A stretch of DNA of 64,000 bases from assembly GCF_000328765.2 (NCBI RefSeq), contig NC_019954.2, positions 1,120,501 through 1,184,500 on the forward strand. The letters run 5' to 3'. The stretch's first letter is position 1, and every line of letters begins with the position of its first letter. The translations under genes were made by a program, and so were the position numbers. Source of the stretch: Tepidanaerobacter acetatoxydans Re1 (GTDB taxonomy: Bacteria > Bacillota > Thermosediminibacteria > Thermosediminibacterales > Tepidanaerobacteraceae). The notes under the pieces are model-generated. The model had not been told where the DNA came from, made no database searches, and saw only the letters and a program-made list of their open reading frames with translations. Of the stretch, positions 55,496-64,000 are shown piece by piece.

Positions 55496-56860
55496 TTGAC
55501 AGCTCAAATCCATAAGTTCAAGGTATTTGATAAGAATCTGGTGCTCGATGTAAATAGTGGTTCGGTTTTACAGCTTGATGATTTAGCTTATGATATTCTG
55601 GATTATTACACTGAATGTTCTTTGATAACTGAAAGTGCTTTAAATGAACTTGAAATGAAATATCCTAAGCAGAATATAAAAGAAGCCCTAGAAGAAATAG
55701 AAACATTAAAGAAAGATGGATACCTATTTACCGAAATAAATCTTGATCCGATTCTGAATAGATTGGATACAAGACACTATGTTAAAGCTCTCTGCCTTAA
55801 CGTTGCCCATGACTGCAATTTACGGTGTAAATATTGCTTTGCCTCAAAAGGTGATTACCATGGGAAACGAGAATTGATGAGTATTGAGGTTGGGAAAAAG
55901 GCAGTAGATTTCCTGGTGGAAAAGTCTGGTGATATGAAAAACTTAGAAATAGATTTTTTTGGTGGAGAACCACTCATGGCTATGAATACTATAAAAGAGG
56001 TTATTTCATATGCTAAGTCCATAGAAAAGTTATGCCATAAGAAATTTCACTTTACAATCACAACAAATGCCCTTTTACTCAATGACGAAGTTATGCAGTA
56101 TCTTCACGAGCATATGGATAACATCGTCTTGAGTCTTGACGGCAGGAAGGAAGTTAATGATTTCATCCGTGTAAGAGCCGATGGCAGCGGAACTTATGAT
56201 GAAATTGTTTCGAACATCAAAAAAATAGTTGAATTGAGAAAGAGGGATAAAAAAGAGTATTATGTGCGGGGCACTTTTACAAAATATAATCTGAATTTTG
56301 CTCAAGATGTCTTTCATATGGCTGATTTAGGTTTTAATGAGATATCTATTGAACCGGTTGTTGGAAAAGATGGTGATTATCTGTTAGAACAAGATTATTT
56401 AGAAATTCTTTTTAAGCAGTATGAAAAAATTGCCAATGAGTATCTAAAGAGGAAAGAATCGGTTAAAAATCCCTTTAAATTTTATCATTTCAATGTGGAT
56501 ATATATGATGGTCCATGTATATATAAGAGACTTTGGGCATGTGGAGCAGGTCGTGATTACTTGGCGATAACTCCTTCTGGGGACATATACCCATGCCATC
56601 AGTTTATAGGGCAGGAGAAATTTATAATGGGCAATGTATTTGAAGAAGAGCTTGATGAAAATATAATCGCTGAAATGAAGGATACTAACGTATTCTCTAA
56701 GCCAAAATGTACTACATGCTGGGCAAGGTATTTTTGCAGTGGCGGATGCAATGCCAATAATTTTATAATAAACGGCGATATGAAAAAACCTTATAAAATT
56801 ACTTGCGAATTACAAAAGAAGCGGATTGAATATGCAATATACTTAAATTTGGTTAATTAA
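55496..56860 (+). CDS. Radical SAM/SPASM peptide maturase, SCIFF-type
   Basis: 454 residues from TTG 55496, nine bases after GGGAG; the longer frame from 55472 would absorb that site. The N-terminal RRE-like region (IHKFKVFDKNLVLDVNSGSV) matches maturases of SCIFF, the Cys-rich ranthipeptide widespread in Clostridia, in which cysteine thioether cross-links are formed. The radical SAM cluster motif is Cys107, Cys111, Cys114 (CNLRCKYC), with FFGGEPLM near 155. SPASM auxiliary cluster cysteines follow (CGAGRDYLAI near 350; CTTCWARYFCSGGC near 407-420). No Cys-rich precursor ORF is found on either side. Confidence 0.87.
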   Translation: MTAQIHKFKVFDKNLVLDVNSGSVLQLDDLAYDILDYYTECSLITESALNELEMKYPKQNIKEALEEIETLKKDGYLFTEINLDPILNRLDTRHYVKALCLNVAHDCNLRCKYCFASKGDYHGKRELMSIEVGKKAVDFLVEKSGDMKNLEIDFFGGEPLMAMNTIKEVISYAKSIEKLCHKKFHFTITTNALLLNDEVMQYLHEHMDNIVLSLDGRKEVNDFIRVRADGSGTYDEIVSNIKKIVELRKRDKKEYYVRGTFTKYNLNFAQDVFHMADLGFNEISIEPVVGKDGDYLLEQDYLEILFKQYEKIANEYLKRKESVKNPFKFYHFNVDIYDGPCIYKRLWACGAGRDYLAITPSGDIYPCHQFIGQEKFIMGNVFEEELDENIIAEMKDTNVFSKPKCTTCWARYFCSGGCNANNFIINGDMKKPYKITCELQKKRIEYAIYLNLVN

Positions 56861-57090
56861 TAAAAATTACATACAGCCTTGTCAAAAAAATGCAATTTTG
56901 CAAATTTATAAAATTTATCTATGTTCCATTTTAAGGTAATAATTTGCTGAAATTGACAAGAATAAGTAATAATAGCTAGATAACTCAACATTTTTACAGA
57001 AAATACTATATTTATGATAAAATTGTAGTTGAATTTATGAAAATGCTATGATAAAATTTGCTATATATAGGCAGCAAAGGGGTAGTGTAG

Positions 57091-57252
57091 ATGGTGAGAT
57101 TGGCACAGGAGATAGATGAAGCCAAAGGGGAATTGTATTCAGCCTTGGAGGCTGAAAAAAGCTTAATCAACAAGAAAGTATATTTTCTCAGCTCGAAACT
57201 TGATAAACTAATTCTTGAATATCAATTAAAGTTGATTAAGAGTGAAACTTAA
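57091..57252 (+). CDS. Spo0E-like aspartyl-phosphate phosphatase
   Basis: 53 residues, two predicted helices joined by a short loop. The C-terminal signature SSKLDKLILEYQ (about 34-45) fits the Spo0E family SQxLDxLI motif, which inserts in the active site and dephosphorylates Spo0A~P. ATG 57091 follows AAAGGGG at good spacing. Monocistronic with a terminator 14 bases after the stop. It would act as a brake on entry into sporulation. Confidence 0.8.
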   Translation: MVRLAQEIDEAKGELYSALEAEKSLINKKVYFLSSKLDKLILEYQLKLIKSET

Positions 57253-57265
57253 AAAAATTTTATTC

Positions 57266-57292
57266 CTACCGCAAATTGCGGTTTATTTTTTT
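57266..57292 (+). terminator. Terminator after the Spo0E-like gene
   Basis: The short stem ACCGC/GCGGT (57268-57272 with 57278-57282), extendable with A-T pairs, is followed by TTATTTTTTT. Confidence 0.78.
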
Positions 57293-57339
57293 GCTTAAAT
57301 CGAATATTTGTTTGAGCCCTTTACAATTTGGTCATATTA

Positions 57340-57385
57340 AAAAGCAAAAAACCACTTTTTGTATTCTAGTGCGAAGCGGTTTTGA
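57340..57385 (-). terminator. Terminator of tRNA-Pro
   Basis: On the minus strand the ten-base stem AAAACCGCTT/AAGTGGTTTT (one G-T pair; complements at 57374-57383 and 57347-57356) is followed by TTGCTTTTT. Confidence 0.75.
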
Positions 57386-57418
57386 TTTAGTTACATTATT
57401 ATTATGCTTATAAACAAA

Positions 57419-57495
57419 TGGTCGGGGCGGCGGGATTTGAACCCACGGCCTTTCGGACCCGAACCGAACGCGCTACCAAACTGCGCTACGCCCCG
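57419..57495 (-). tRNA. tRNA-Pro (anticodon CGG)
   Basis: 77 bases on the minus strand with a complete cloverleaf. Acceptor stem CGGGGCG/CGCCCCG, anticodon stem TTCGG/CCGAA enclosing loop TTCGGGT (anticodon CGG, G37), T arm GTGGG/CCCGC with loop TTTGAAT, and encoded CCA at 57419-57421. It decodes CCG. Confidence 0.96.
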
Positions 57496-57503
57496 ATGCA
57501 CCT

Positions 57504-57532
57504 ATTATACTATAATTAACTTTTTATTTCAA
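57504..57532 (-). promoter_or_regulatory. Promoter of tRNA-Pro
   Basis: On the minus strand TTGAAA (complement 57527-57532) and TATAAT (complement 57504-57509) have a 17-base spacer, with the -10 box 8 bases upstream of the mature tRNA. Confidence 0.8.
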
Positions 57533-57670
57533 ACCCTTTTTTATTTTTAATATAGAAATTCAATTTTCTGTATACTTACCATAATATGGGACAATATAAA
57601 ATAAAAGCAGGAATTTTGTAGAAAAGGGAGAAGATAATTTATGCCAGATAAAATTAAGGAGGTCGGTGCA

Positions 57671-58939
57671 GTGAAAAATACTTTTAGACAAAAAACTTTA
57701 AAGAATGGTATGAATATATATATCCATTCTACTTCAAAGTTTAAAACAACTACGTTTTGTTTATTCATCCATCAAGAGTTGGCAAGAGAAACTGCTACAA
57801 AAACTGCGCTCCTGCCATTTGTACTAAAAAGGGGTAATAAAAATTTTCCTACTTCAAGAAGCTTAAATTTATTTCTTGAAAATTTGTATGGTACTAATAT
57901 GGGTGGGGATATACTCAAACGTGGTGAAACTCAGATTTTACAATTTTTTATGGAAGCGATAAATGCCAAATATGCGGATGAGAAAGATATACTAAGCAGG
58001 GGCTTGGCAGCTTTTAGAGATATGATACTAAATCCGGTGATTGAAGAAGATGGTTTTAAGAAAGATTATGTAGCACAAGAGAAAGATGTGTTAAAAAGAA
58101 ATATAGAGTCATTATACAATGATAAGTTTAATTATGTAATTGAAAGATGTTTTCAAGAAATGTGTAAAGATGAAGCTTTTAGTATTTACAGGTATGGCAA
58201 TGTGGAAGATTTGAATTTTATCGATAATAGGAATTTATATGACTATTACAGAGAGTGCATTTCTCATTGTCCTATAGACTTGTTGGTATTAGGAGATGTA
58301 AATGAGCAAGAAATTGAACAGATAATTGAAGATACATTTTCATTTGAAAGAAAAGAAGTCAAACAAGTTGAAACAAAGTTTACTCCTAAAACCATAGCAG
58401 AACCCAAATATATTGAAGAAAAGCAAGATGTTAATCAAGGTAAACTGGCTATGGGGTTTAGGACTAATACCAGGTATGGTGAGAAAGATTATTATGCTCT
58501 AATGGTATACAATGGAATTCTCGGCGGAGGAACCCACTCAAAGCTTTTCCAAAATGTAAGAGAAAAAGAAAGTCTTGCATACTATGCATTTTCAAGACTC
58601 GAAAAAAACAAAGGCTTAATGCTGATAAGTTCTGGAATAGAATTTAACAACAAAGACAGGGTATTAGATATAATAAACCAGCAGTTAGATGATATATGCA
58701 AGGGCAAAATCTCTGATTACGAGTTTGACAGCACAATAAAGAGCCTTACAAACTCTTTCAAGGAAGCCGCAGATAACCCATCTATGATTATAAGTCTATA
58801 TTTAGACGGTATCATAAATGGATTACAAGAAACTACGGAAGAGATTATTGAAAAATTACATAAGGTAACTAAAGAGGATGTAATAAATGTGGCACAAAAA
58901 ATAAGTTTAGATACTGTATTTTTTTTGAATAAAAAGTAA
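57671..58939 (+). CDS. M16-family peptidase-like protein YfmF
   Basis: About 422 residues from GTG 57671 (eight bases after AAGGAGG); ATG 57641 is in frame and possible. M16 zinc-peptidase fold, but the HxxEH metal motif is absent from the expected place near residue 60, so it is probably the non-catalytic partner. A C-terminal RE-K-ESLAYYAFSR-type block near 306, contributing to the M16 substrate site, is kept. Bacillus YfmF/YfmH are named for association with EF-P modification. Followed 17 bases later by its active partner. Confidence 0.87.
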   Translation: MKNTFRQKTLKNGMNIYIHSTSKFKTTTFCLFIHQELARETATKTALLPFVLKRGNKNFPTSRSLNLFLENLYGTNMGGDILKRGETQILQFFMEAINAKYADEKDILSRGLAAFRDMILNPVIEEDGFKKDYVAQEKDVLKRNIESLYNDKFNYVIERCFQEMCKDEAFSIYRYGNVEDLNFIDNRNLYDYYRECISHCPIDLLVLGDVNEQEIEQIIEDTFSFERKEVKQVETKFTPKTIAEPKYIEEKQDVNQGKLAMGFRTNTRYGEKDYYALMVYNGILGGGTHSKLFQNVREKESLAYYAFSRLEKNKGLMLISSGIEFNNKDRVLDIINQQLDDICKGKISDYEFDSTIKSLTNSFKEAADNPSMIISLYLDGIINGLQETTEEIIEKLHKVTKEDVINVAQKISLDTVFFLNKK

Positions 58940-58956
58940 GCGAAAGGTGGTAAATA

Positions 58957-60228
58957 ATGGATACATATTTAGGAGAAAGCCTTTTTTCAAAACGCCTAAA
59001 AAACGGCCTTAAGGTATATGTTATGCCAAAAAAAGATTATAATAAAATATTTGCCATGTATTCAACTCGTTATGGGTCTATAGACAGTGAATTTATAGTA
59101 CCTGGCACCGGTGAACATCTAAAAGTTCCGGAAGGTATAGCCCATTTCTTGGAGCATAAGATGTTTGAAATGGAATATGGAAATGTTTTTGATAAGTTTT
59201 CTGAGTTGGGAGCATCATCAAATGCCTTTACGAATTATACTAATACGACATATCTTTTTTCCGCAACATCATATTTTGAGGAAAATCTGAAACTTCTATT
59301 GGAATTTGTGGGAACGCCATATTTTACTGAAGCTAGCGTAGAAAAAGAAAAGGGAATTATAGCTCAAGAACTTCGCATGTACGAAGATGAACCTGAATGG
59401 CAGGTTTTGTTGAATCTTTTAAAATGTCTATATCATAACCACCCTGTTAGAATAGATATCGGAGGAACAGTAGATTCCATACAAAAAATAGATGTGGATA
59501 CCCTTTATAAATGTTACAATACGTTTTATCATCCGAGTAATATGGTTTTATTTGTTATTGGCTGTATAGAACCAGAAATGGTTTTTGAATTAGTAGAAAA
59601 AGATGAAAACACAAAAGCTTTATATCCGCAAGGCGACATAAAAAGGATCTATCCGGAAGAACCTGCTACTGTTCATAAATCCGCTCATACAGTCTGCCTA
59701 GATGTAACAGAACCTTTATTTTTAATGGGGTTTAAAGATGTTGATGTAGGATATGATGGCTTACCACTTTTAAAGAAAGAAATAACTACAGAAATCCTGT
59801 TAGAAATTATTTTAGGTCGAAGTTCCGAGTTTTATGAAAAATTGTATGAAGAAGGTCTGATTGATAATAGGTTTAGTTTCAATTATGAAGGGCAAAAAGA
59901 TTATGGTTTTTGTACCATAGGCGGTGAAACCAGGGATCCCGATAAACTTCATAAAGTGCTTATTAAAAGCATTTCTCACAGTATAAAAACCGGTATTGAC
60001 TTTAAGGATTTTGAAAGGGTAAAAAAGAAATGTATAGGAGAATTTATCCAGAATTTCAATTCATTGGAATTTATTGCTGCTGCATTTGTATCTTACCATC
60101 ATAAAAACATCAATGTTTTTGACTATATGAACGTATTACGAGATATTACCTTAGAAGATGTTACAAAGCGTCTAAATAGTTTCTTTGATCTTTCCAAACA
60201 TGCAGTTTCTATAGTAATGCCCAAATAA
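58957..60228 (+). CDS. M16-family zinc peptidase YfmH
   Basis: 423 residues. Inverted zinc motif HFLEH (about 65-69, in IAHFLEHKMF) and the downstream glutamate in the 140s (KGIIAQELRMYEDEPEW block) fit an active M16 protease. NAFTNYTNTTYLFS near 88 is a typical family block. It forms a heterodimer-type pair with the preceding, motif-less YfmF. No EF-P or aminopentanol-pathway gene is in the window, so the link to EF-P is from family naming only. A long hairpin terminator follows. Confidence 0.9.
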   Translation: MDTYLGESLFSKRLKNGLKVYVMPKKDYNKIFAMYSTRYGSIDSEFIVPGTGEHLKVPEGIAHFLEHKMFEMEYGNVFDKFSELGASSNAFTNYTNTTYLFSATSYFEENLKLLLEFVGTPYFTEASVEKEKGIIAQELRMYEDEPEWQVLLNLLKCLYHNHPVRIDIGGTVDSIQKIDVDTLYKCYNTFYHPSNMVLFVIGCIEPEMVFELVEKDENTKALYPQGDIKRIYPEEPATVHKSAHTVCLDVTEPLFLMGFKDVDVGYDGLPLLKKEITTEILLEIILGRSSEFYEKLYEEGLIDNRFSFNYEGQKDYGFCTIGGETRDPDKLHKVLIKSISHSIKTGIDFKDFERVKKKCIGEFIQNFNSLEFIAAAFVSYHHKNINVFDYMNVLRDITLEDVTKRLNSFFDLSKHAVSIVMPK

Positions 60229-60303
60229 GCTAATAAAGGAAACAGGTTTTATTTTGGCTGCTATTCTACAAAATGTAATATAAGATTACGGTTTTGATAC
60301 AAC

Positions 60304-60358
60304 AAAAAGCGAGCACATCAAACTATTTTTGAGTAATTATGATGTGCTCGCTTTTTAT
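60304..60358. terminator. Long hairpin terminator after yfmH
   Basis: A perfect 17-base stem (60304-60320 with 60340-60356), AAAAAGCGAGCACATCA and its complement, with a 19-base loop. A-run before and T-run after make it functional on both strands. Confidence 0.88.
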
Positions 60359-60435
60359 GGTGTAAAAAAGGTGGTATATTTTTTTGTTATTTTGTTATCA
60401 AAAGAAGGAATTCTTTAACATTCATAGAATAGTTT

Positions 60436-60481
60436 AAGTGGGTTAAAGTGGAGAGAAGTGGCATGAAAGATGACAAAGTGG
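60436..60481 (+). promoter_or_regulatory. Predicted MraZ operator: 10-base-phased AAGTGG boxes
   Basis: AAGTGG occurs at 60436, 60446, 60456 and 60476, and a degenerate AAAGAT at 60466, so five sites lie at exactly 10-base steps. The last box overlaps the mraZ ribosome site. MraZ proteins are known to bind tandem GTG-containing repeats with one-helical-turn spacing upstream of their own operon. Autoregulation is therefore expected. Confidence 0.85.
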
Positions 60482-60491
60482 AGTGAAAACC

Positions 60492-60920
60492 ATGTTCATG
60501 GGTCAGTTTCAGCATTCTTTAGATCAAAAGGGTAGATTAATAATTCCGTCCAAGTTCCGTGAAATGCTTGGGCAAAGCTTTGTTTTGACCAAGGGTTTAG
60601 ATTCATGCTTATTTGTTTATCCTAATAGTGAGTGGATAGTGCTGGAACAGAAGCTAAAAGCCCTTCCGTTTACCCAAAAAGATGCTAGAGCTTTTATAAG
60701 GTTTTTTTTCGCAGGCGCTGTAGAAGCTGAAATGGATAAGCAGGGCAGGATTTTAATTCCTGTGCAACTTAGGGAACATGCCCATATCGATAAAGACGTG
60801 GTTGTATTAGGCGTGTCAAACCGCGTTGAAATATGGAGTCAGGAACAGTGGGAATCTTATAATGCAAAAGCTGCCCTATCTTATGAAGATATTGCTGAAA
60901 AATTGGATTTAGGTATATAG
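60492..60920 (+). CDS. mraZ: Transcriptional regulator MraZ
   Basis: 142 residues from ATG 60492, eight bases after GGAG; GTG 60483 is in frame but overlaps that site. Two SpoVT/AbrB-type DNA-binding halves, each with a DxxGR motif: [15 protein letters not shown] near 10-24 and [15 protein letters not shown] near 82-96. First gene of the division and cell-wall cluster, and the likely autoregulator through the phased boxes just upstream. Confidence 0.95.
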   Translation: MFMGQFQHSLDQKGRLIIPSKFREMLGQSFVLTKGLDSCLFVYPNSEWIVLEQKLKALPFTQKDARAFIRFFFAGAVEAEMDKQGRILIPVQLREHAHIDKDVVVLGVSNRVEIWSQEQWESYNAKAALSYEDIAEKLDLGI

Positions 60921-60934
60921 GAGATGCAACGCGC

Positions 60935-61897
60935 ATGGAATATCATCATGTACCAATACTTTTACATAAGACTATAGAAATGTTAGACCCTAAGCCTGGT
61001 GGTGTGTATGTTGATGCTACACTGGGAGGAGGAGGACATTTTCGTGAGCTTCTAAAAAAGGCTGAGTATGAAGGAACCTTTATTGGCATAGATCAGGACG
61101 AAGTAGCAATTTCAACAGCAAAGGAAAATTTTTCTAAGTTTTCCTACGATATACGCCTTATACATGACAATTTTTATAATTTAAAAAAAATAATCAAAGA
61201 AAATAAGTTAAGCGAAATAGACGGAATACTATTTGACCTTGGAGTATCTTCATATCAATTTGATGAAGGCTCAAGGGGCTTTTCGTATAACAAAGATGCT
61301 CCATTGGATATGAGGATGGATCAGCGAAAAACTTTAAGTGCTAAAGATGTTGTCAATAAGATGTCCAGAGATGAGTTAAAACAGATAATTAGTGAATATG
61401 GAGAGGAATCTTGGGCCGGACGTATAGCTGATTTTATATGTGAAGCACGCAGCCGAAAAGAGATAACTACTACGGGTGAATTAGTTGAAATTATTAAAAA
61501 TGCCATACCGGCTAGGGCTAGGCGAAAAGGTGGACACCCGGCTCGCAAGACATTTCAAGCACTTCGTATTTATGTCAATGAAGAACTTGAAATTTTAGAT
61601 TCAAGCATAAAGGATGCAGTGGAACTTTTAAAGCCTGGCGGCAGGATTTGTGTTATAACTTTTCATTCGTTAGAAGATCGAATAGTTAAAAATGCTTTTA
61701 AATTATTGGCCACGGCCTGTATCTGCCCTAAAGAAGCCTTAATCTGTACATGCAATCACACAAAGGTCCTTAAAGTATTGACATCAAAACCAATATACCC
61801 ATCACAAGAAGAGATTGAGTCAAATCCGCGAGCCCGCAGTGCTAAACTTAGAGTGGCTCAAAAGCTTCCTGTTCTAAAATCAGGAAAGGGTGAATAA
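60935..61897 (+). CDS. rsmH: 16S rRNA (cytosine1402-N4)-methyltransferase RsmH
   Basis: SAM-dependent methyltransferase acting on the decoding site of 16S rRNA (formerly MraW). 320 residues. HVPILLHKTIEML near 4, DATLGGGGH near 27, ILFDLGVSSYQFDE near 98 and GRICVITFHSLEDRIVK near 233 are the expected blocks. Fourteen bases after mraZ, and overlapping the ribosome site of the next gene. Confidence 0.96.
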   Translation: MEYHHVPILLHKTIEMLDPKPGGVYVDATLGGGGHFRELLKKAEYEGTFIGIDQDEVAISTAKENFSKFSYDIRLIHDNFYNLKKIIKENKLSEIDGILFDLGVSSYQFDEGSRGFSYNKDAPLDMRMDQRKTLSAKDVVNKMSRDELKQIISEYGEESWAGRIADFICEARSRKEITTTGELVEIIKNAIPARARRKGGHPARKTFQALRIYVNEELEILDSSIKDAVELLKPGGRICVITFHSLEDRIVKNAFKLLATACICPKEALICTCNHTKVLKVLTSKPIYPSQEEIESNPRARSAKLRVAQKLPVLKSGKGE

Positions 61898-61898
61898 A

Positions 61899-62267
61899 GT
61901 GGTAGTAGCTGAAAGAGATCTACAAAGAAGAAATTTTTACCAAAATCAACATGAAGTAAATCGTCAAAATACAAGACAACAGGAAAGAAAATCCAGCTCA
62001 AGCTATAAAGCAAAGTATATAATCAGGCTCTTATGCGTTGCTCTTTTGGCTTTTTTGCCATTATACAGATTCGCTATAATTACTGAAAGCCAATATCGAA
62101 TTGACAAATTGCAGTCGGAGATTAAGGAAGTAGAATTACAAAATGAGCACTTAAAAGTTGAAATAGCTAATTTGAAATCGGTTGCAAGAATTGAAGATAT
62201 TGCAAGAAGTAAATTAAACATGAAAGAGCCTGAAAGCCAACAAATAATATACTTAAATGTAGAGTAA
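61899..62267 (+). CDS. FtsL-like septum formation protein
   Basis: 122 residues from GTG 61899 (GTG 61890 is in frame but overlaps the ribosome site AAAGGGTGA). Basic cytoplasmic N-terminus rich in Gln and Arg, one membrane segment at about 45-63 (LLCVALLAFLPLYRFAII), then an extracytoplasmic leucine-zipper-like coiled coil with LKSVARIEDIARSKLNM, typical of FtsL/DivIC proteins. Position between rsmH and the PBP gene is the standard ftsL locus. Confidence 0.87.
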   Translation: MVVAERDLQRRNFYQNQHEVNRQNTRQQERKSSSSYKAKYIIRLLCVALLAFLPLYRFAIITESQYRIDKLQSEIKEVELQNEHLKVEIANLKSVARIEDIARSKLNMKEPESQQIIYLNVE

Positions 62268-62286
62268 TTGTGTAGGTGAATAGAAA

Positions 62287-64000
62287 ATGGCTGTTCCTCA
62301 AATTGTCATTAAAAGGAGATTGGTTGTACTCCTTTTATTTTCATTAGTTCTTAGTTTTGCTTTACTAGGACGTGTTTTCTGGATACAATTTGTCCGGGGC
62401 GAAGAATTGAAAAACCGAGCATTAGGTCAATGGACAAGTGATGTACCTATTGAGCCTAAAAGGGGCGACATATGTGATAGAAACAACAATCCTCTTGCCA
62501 TCAGTGCTACAGTTGATACTGTTGTAGCAAGTCCTCCGGATATTGAAGATATAGAAAAAACGGCAGCATTGTTATCTGATGCTCTGGATATGGATCAGGA
62601 AGAGCTGGAAAAGACTTTAAATGAAGCCAAAACCGAAAAAAAAGGTGCTATATACATAAAACGCAAAATAACTGATGAAGAATCAGAAGCAATAAGGAAC
62701 CTGAATTTAAAAGGGATATATTTTACCAAGGAAAATAAAAGATTTTATCCTGAAAGAAATCTCTGCTCTCATGTTTTAGGCTTTACGGGCATAGACAGTC
62801 AAGGCCTTGATGGAGTAGAATTGATTTATGATAAATACCTTAAAGGCAATCCCGGCAGGATTGTATCAGAAAAAGATGCCTTGAGCAGAAAACTTCCATT
62901 TGGTGTGGATAAGTACGTACCGCCGGAAGACGGATTGAATTTGGTTCTAACAATAGATAAAATCATTCAACATATTGCAGAACGAGAATTGGAAAAAGCT
63001 TTAGCAGAACATAAAGCTAAAAGAGGCACAATTATTGTAATGGATCCTAAAAACGGTGAAATACTAGCAATGTCCAATAAACCGGATTATGACCCTAATA
63101 TATATAGTGAATTTTCACAGCAACTATGGCGAAATGCAGCCATATCCGATGCTTATGAACCGGGGTCAACTTTTAAAATCGTTACTGCTTCAGCTGCTTT
63201 GGAGGAAGGAGTAGTTCGTCCTGAAGATAAGTTTTACGATCCTGGATATGTCATGGTTTCCGGTGTAAGAATAGGGTGCTGGTATCATGGGGGTCATGGA
63301 AGTCAAACCTTTATTCAAATAGTTGAAAATTCATGTAATCCCGGTTTTGTTGATGTGGCGATGAAACTCGGCAAAGACCGGTTTATGAAATACATAAAAG
63401 GTTTTGGCTTTGGTGAAGCCACTGGAATAGATTTACCGGGAGAGGCGCTTGGCCTTATTGATCCATCAAAAGTCGGTCCTGTGGAGCTGGCTACTATTTC
63501 CTTCGGACAAGGAATTTCAGTGACACCTATTCAGCTTATTTCGGCTCTTGCAACTATAGCTAATGATGGTAAAATGGTGCAGCCGCATGTAGCTAAAGCA
63601 GTTACGGATAAAGATGGAAAAATTATACAAGAGTTTTCCTTCGAGCCTTTGCGTCAAGTTATATCTTACGATACTGCACAAGAAATGAAGACGATTCTAG
63701 AAAGTGTTGTTACTAATGGTACCGGTGGAAAAGGTAAAATAGAAGGATATAGAGTGGGAGGTAAGACCGGTACTGCAGAAAAATATTCTCCCGGAAAATA
63801 TGTGGTGTCTTATGAGGGATTTGCACCTTGTGATGATCCTAAATTGGCTATATTAGTTATTATTGATGAACCCTCAGGTGACGTGATTTATGGCGGAACT
63901 ATCGCAGGTCCTGTTTTCCAGAAAGTAATGGCAGACTCATTGAATTATTTAGGTATAAAACCTGAAATTCCTCAGGCTGAAGATAGCGACAGTGTTAAGG
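62287..64000 (+). CDS. Class B penicillin-binding protein, FtsI/SpoVD type (3' end outside window)
   Basis: Septal or spore-cortex transpeptidase. 571 codons are visible with no stop before the window end. N-terminal membrane anchor at about 10-29 (LVVLLLFSLVLSFALLG), then a PBP dimerisation domain opening with IEPKRGDICDRNNNPLA near 58. The transpeptidase domain has the active Ser294 in STFK, Ser349 in SCN, and KTGT at 493-496. The truncation hides whether PASTA domains follow, so FtsI versus SpoVD cannot be settled. Start ATG after GTAGGTG; place after rsmH-ftsL fits either. Confidence 0.93.
   Translation, partial: MAVPQIVIKRRLVVLLLFSLVLSFALLGRVFWIQFVRGEELKNRALGQWTSDVPIEPKRGDICDRNNNPLAISATVDTVVASPPDIEDIEKTAALLSDALDMDQEELEKTLNEAKTEKKGAIYIKRKITDEESEAIRNLNLKGIYFTKENKRFYPERNLCSHVLGFTGIDSQGLDGVELIYDKYLKGNPGRIVSEKDALSRKLPFGVDKYVPPEDGLNLVLTIDKIIQHIAERELEKALAEHKAKRGTIIVMDPKNGEILAMSNKPDYDPNIYSEFSQQLWRNAAISDAYEPGSTFKIVTASAALEEGVVRPEDKFYDPGYVMVSGVRIGCWYHGGHGSQTFIQIVENSCNPGFVDVAMKLGKDRFMKYIKGFGFGEATGIDLPGEALGLIDPSKVGPVELATISFGQGISVTPIQLISALATIANDGKMVQPHVAKAVTDKDGKIIQEFSFEPLRQVISYDTAQEMKTILESVVTNGTGGKGKIEGYRVGGKTGTAEKYSPGKYVVSYEGFAPCDDPKLAILVIIDEPSGDVIYGGTIAGPVFQKVMADSLNYLGIKPEIPQAEDSDSVK

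Noticed and set aside
1-64000. CRISPR arrays, insertion sequences, integrase genes and attachment sites
   Set aside because: I looked for spaced direct repeats, transposase-like ORFs and tRNA-flanking duplications and saw none; the only tandem pattern is the mraZ operator.

Overview
The window is a gene-dense, AT-rich stretch of chromosome from an anaerobic, endospore-forming member of the Clostridia. Spore genes (gpr, spoIIP, yqfC, yqfD, a Spo0E-like regulator), rubrerythrin, a bacteriohemerythrin, a SCIFF-type radical SAM maturase, pyruvate phosphate dikinase and Firmicutes-style gene order all point there. A thermophilic or Thermoanaerobacterales-like relative (for example Tepidanaerobacter) is a guess from gene content, not shown by the sequence. 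I see no insertion sequence, prophage, CRISPR array or rRNA. The region is almost entirely conserved core genome.

Layout. (1) 1-8020: purine operon purL(partial)-purF-purM-purN-purH-purD, closed by a perfect 36-base palindromic terminator. (2) 8122-11550: rubrerythrin, dapB, a zinc-ribbon protein, and cobT behind a cobalamin riboswitch with its own terminator. (3) 11715-18558: comEC, holA, rpsT, a small membrane protein, gpr, spoIIP and an unknown membrane-anchored protein. (4) 18591-31020: lepA-hemW, then the heat-shock operon hrcA-chaperonin-grpE-dnaK-dnaJ-prmA-rsmE-mtaB behind a perfect CIRCE operator. (5) 31106-35055: HIT protein, rpsU-yqeY, and the NfeD/flotillin membrane pair plus a small protein. 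(6) 35181-47907: yqfC-yqfD-phoH-pgpH-ybeY-dgkA, a DUF3048 lipoprotein, recO, a CBS-domain repressor, the PPDK regulatory protein, ppdK and dgt. (7) 48077-54588: dnaG-rpoD-trmK-nif3, cdsZ-like, RNase H, and RNase P RNA. (8) 54600-57500: decayed coding sequence, bacteriohemerythrin, SCIFF-type maturase, Spo0E-like protein and tRNA-Pro(CGG). (9) 57671-64000: M16 peptidase pair yfmF/yfmH, then mraZ-rsmH-ftsL-like-class B PBP, the start of the division and cell-wall cluster.

The most notable features follow. The chaperonin inside the dnaK operon is not GroEL but an archaeal-type (group III) chaperonin with a built-in lid. Three genes (purM, gpr and the CBS-domain repressor), and probably a fourth (the PPDK regulator), have no usable ATG/GTG/TTG start and appear to begin at ATA behind good Shine-Dalgarno sequences. 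A SCIFF-type maturase has no precursor peptide beside it. The mraZ promoter region carries exactly 10-base-phased AAGTGG boxes.

All coordinates and motifs were read by eye. Function calls rest on family recognition, and no database search was run.
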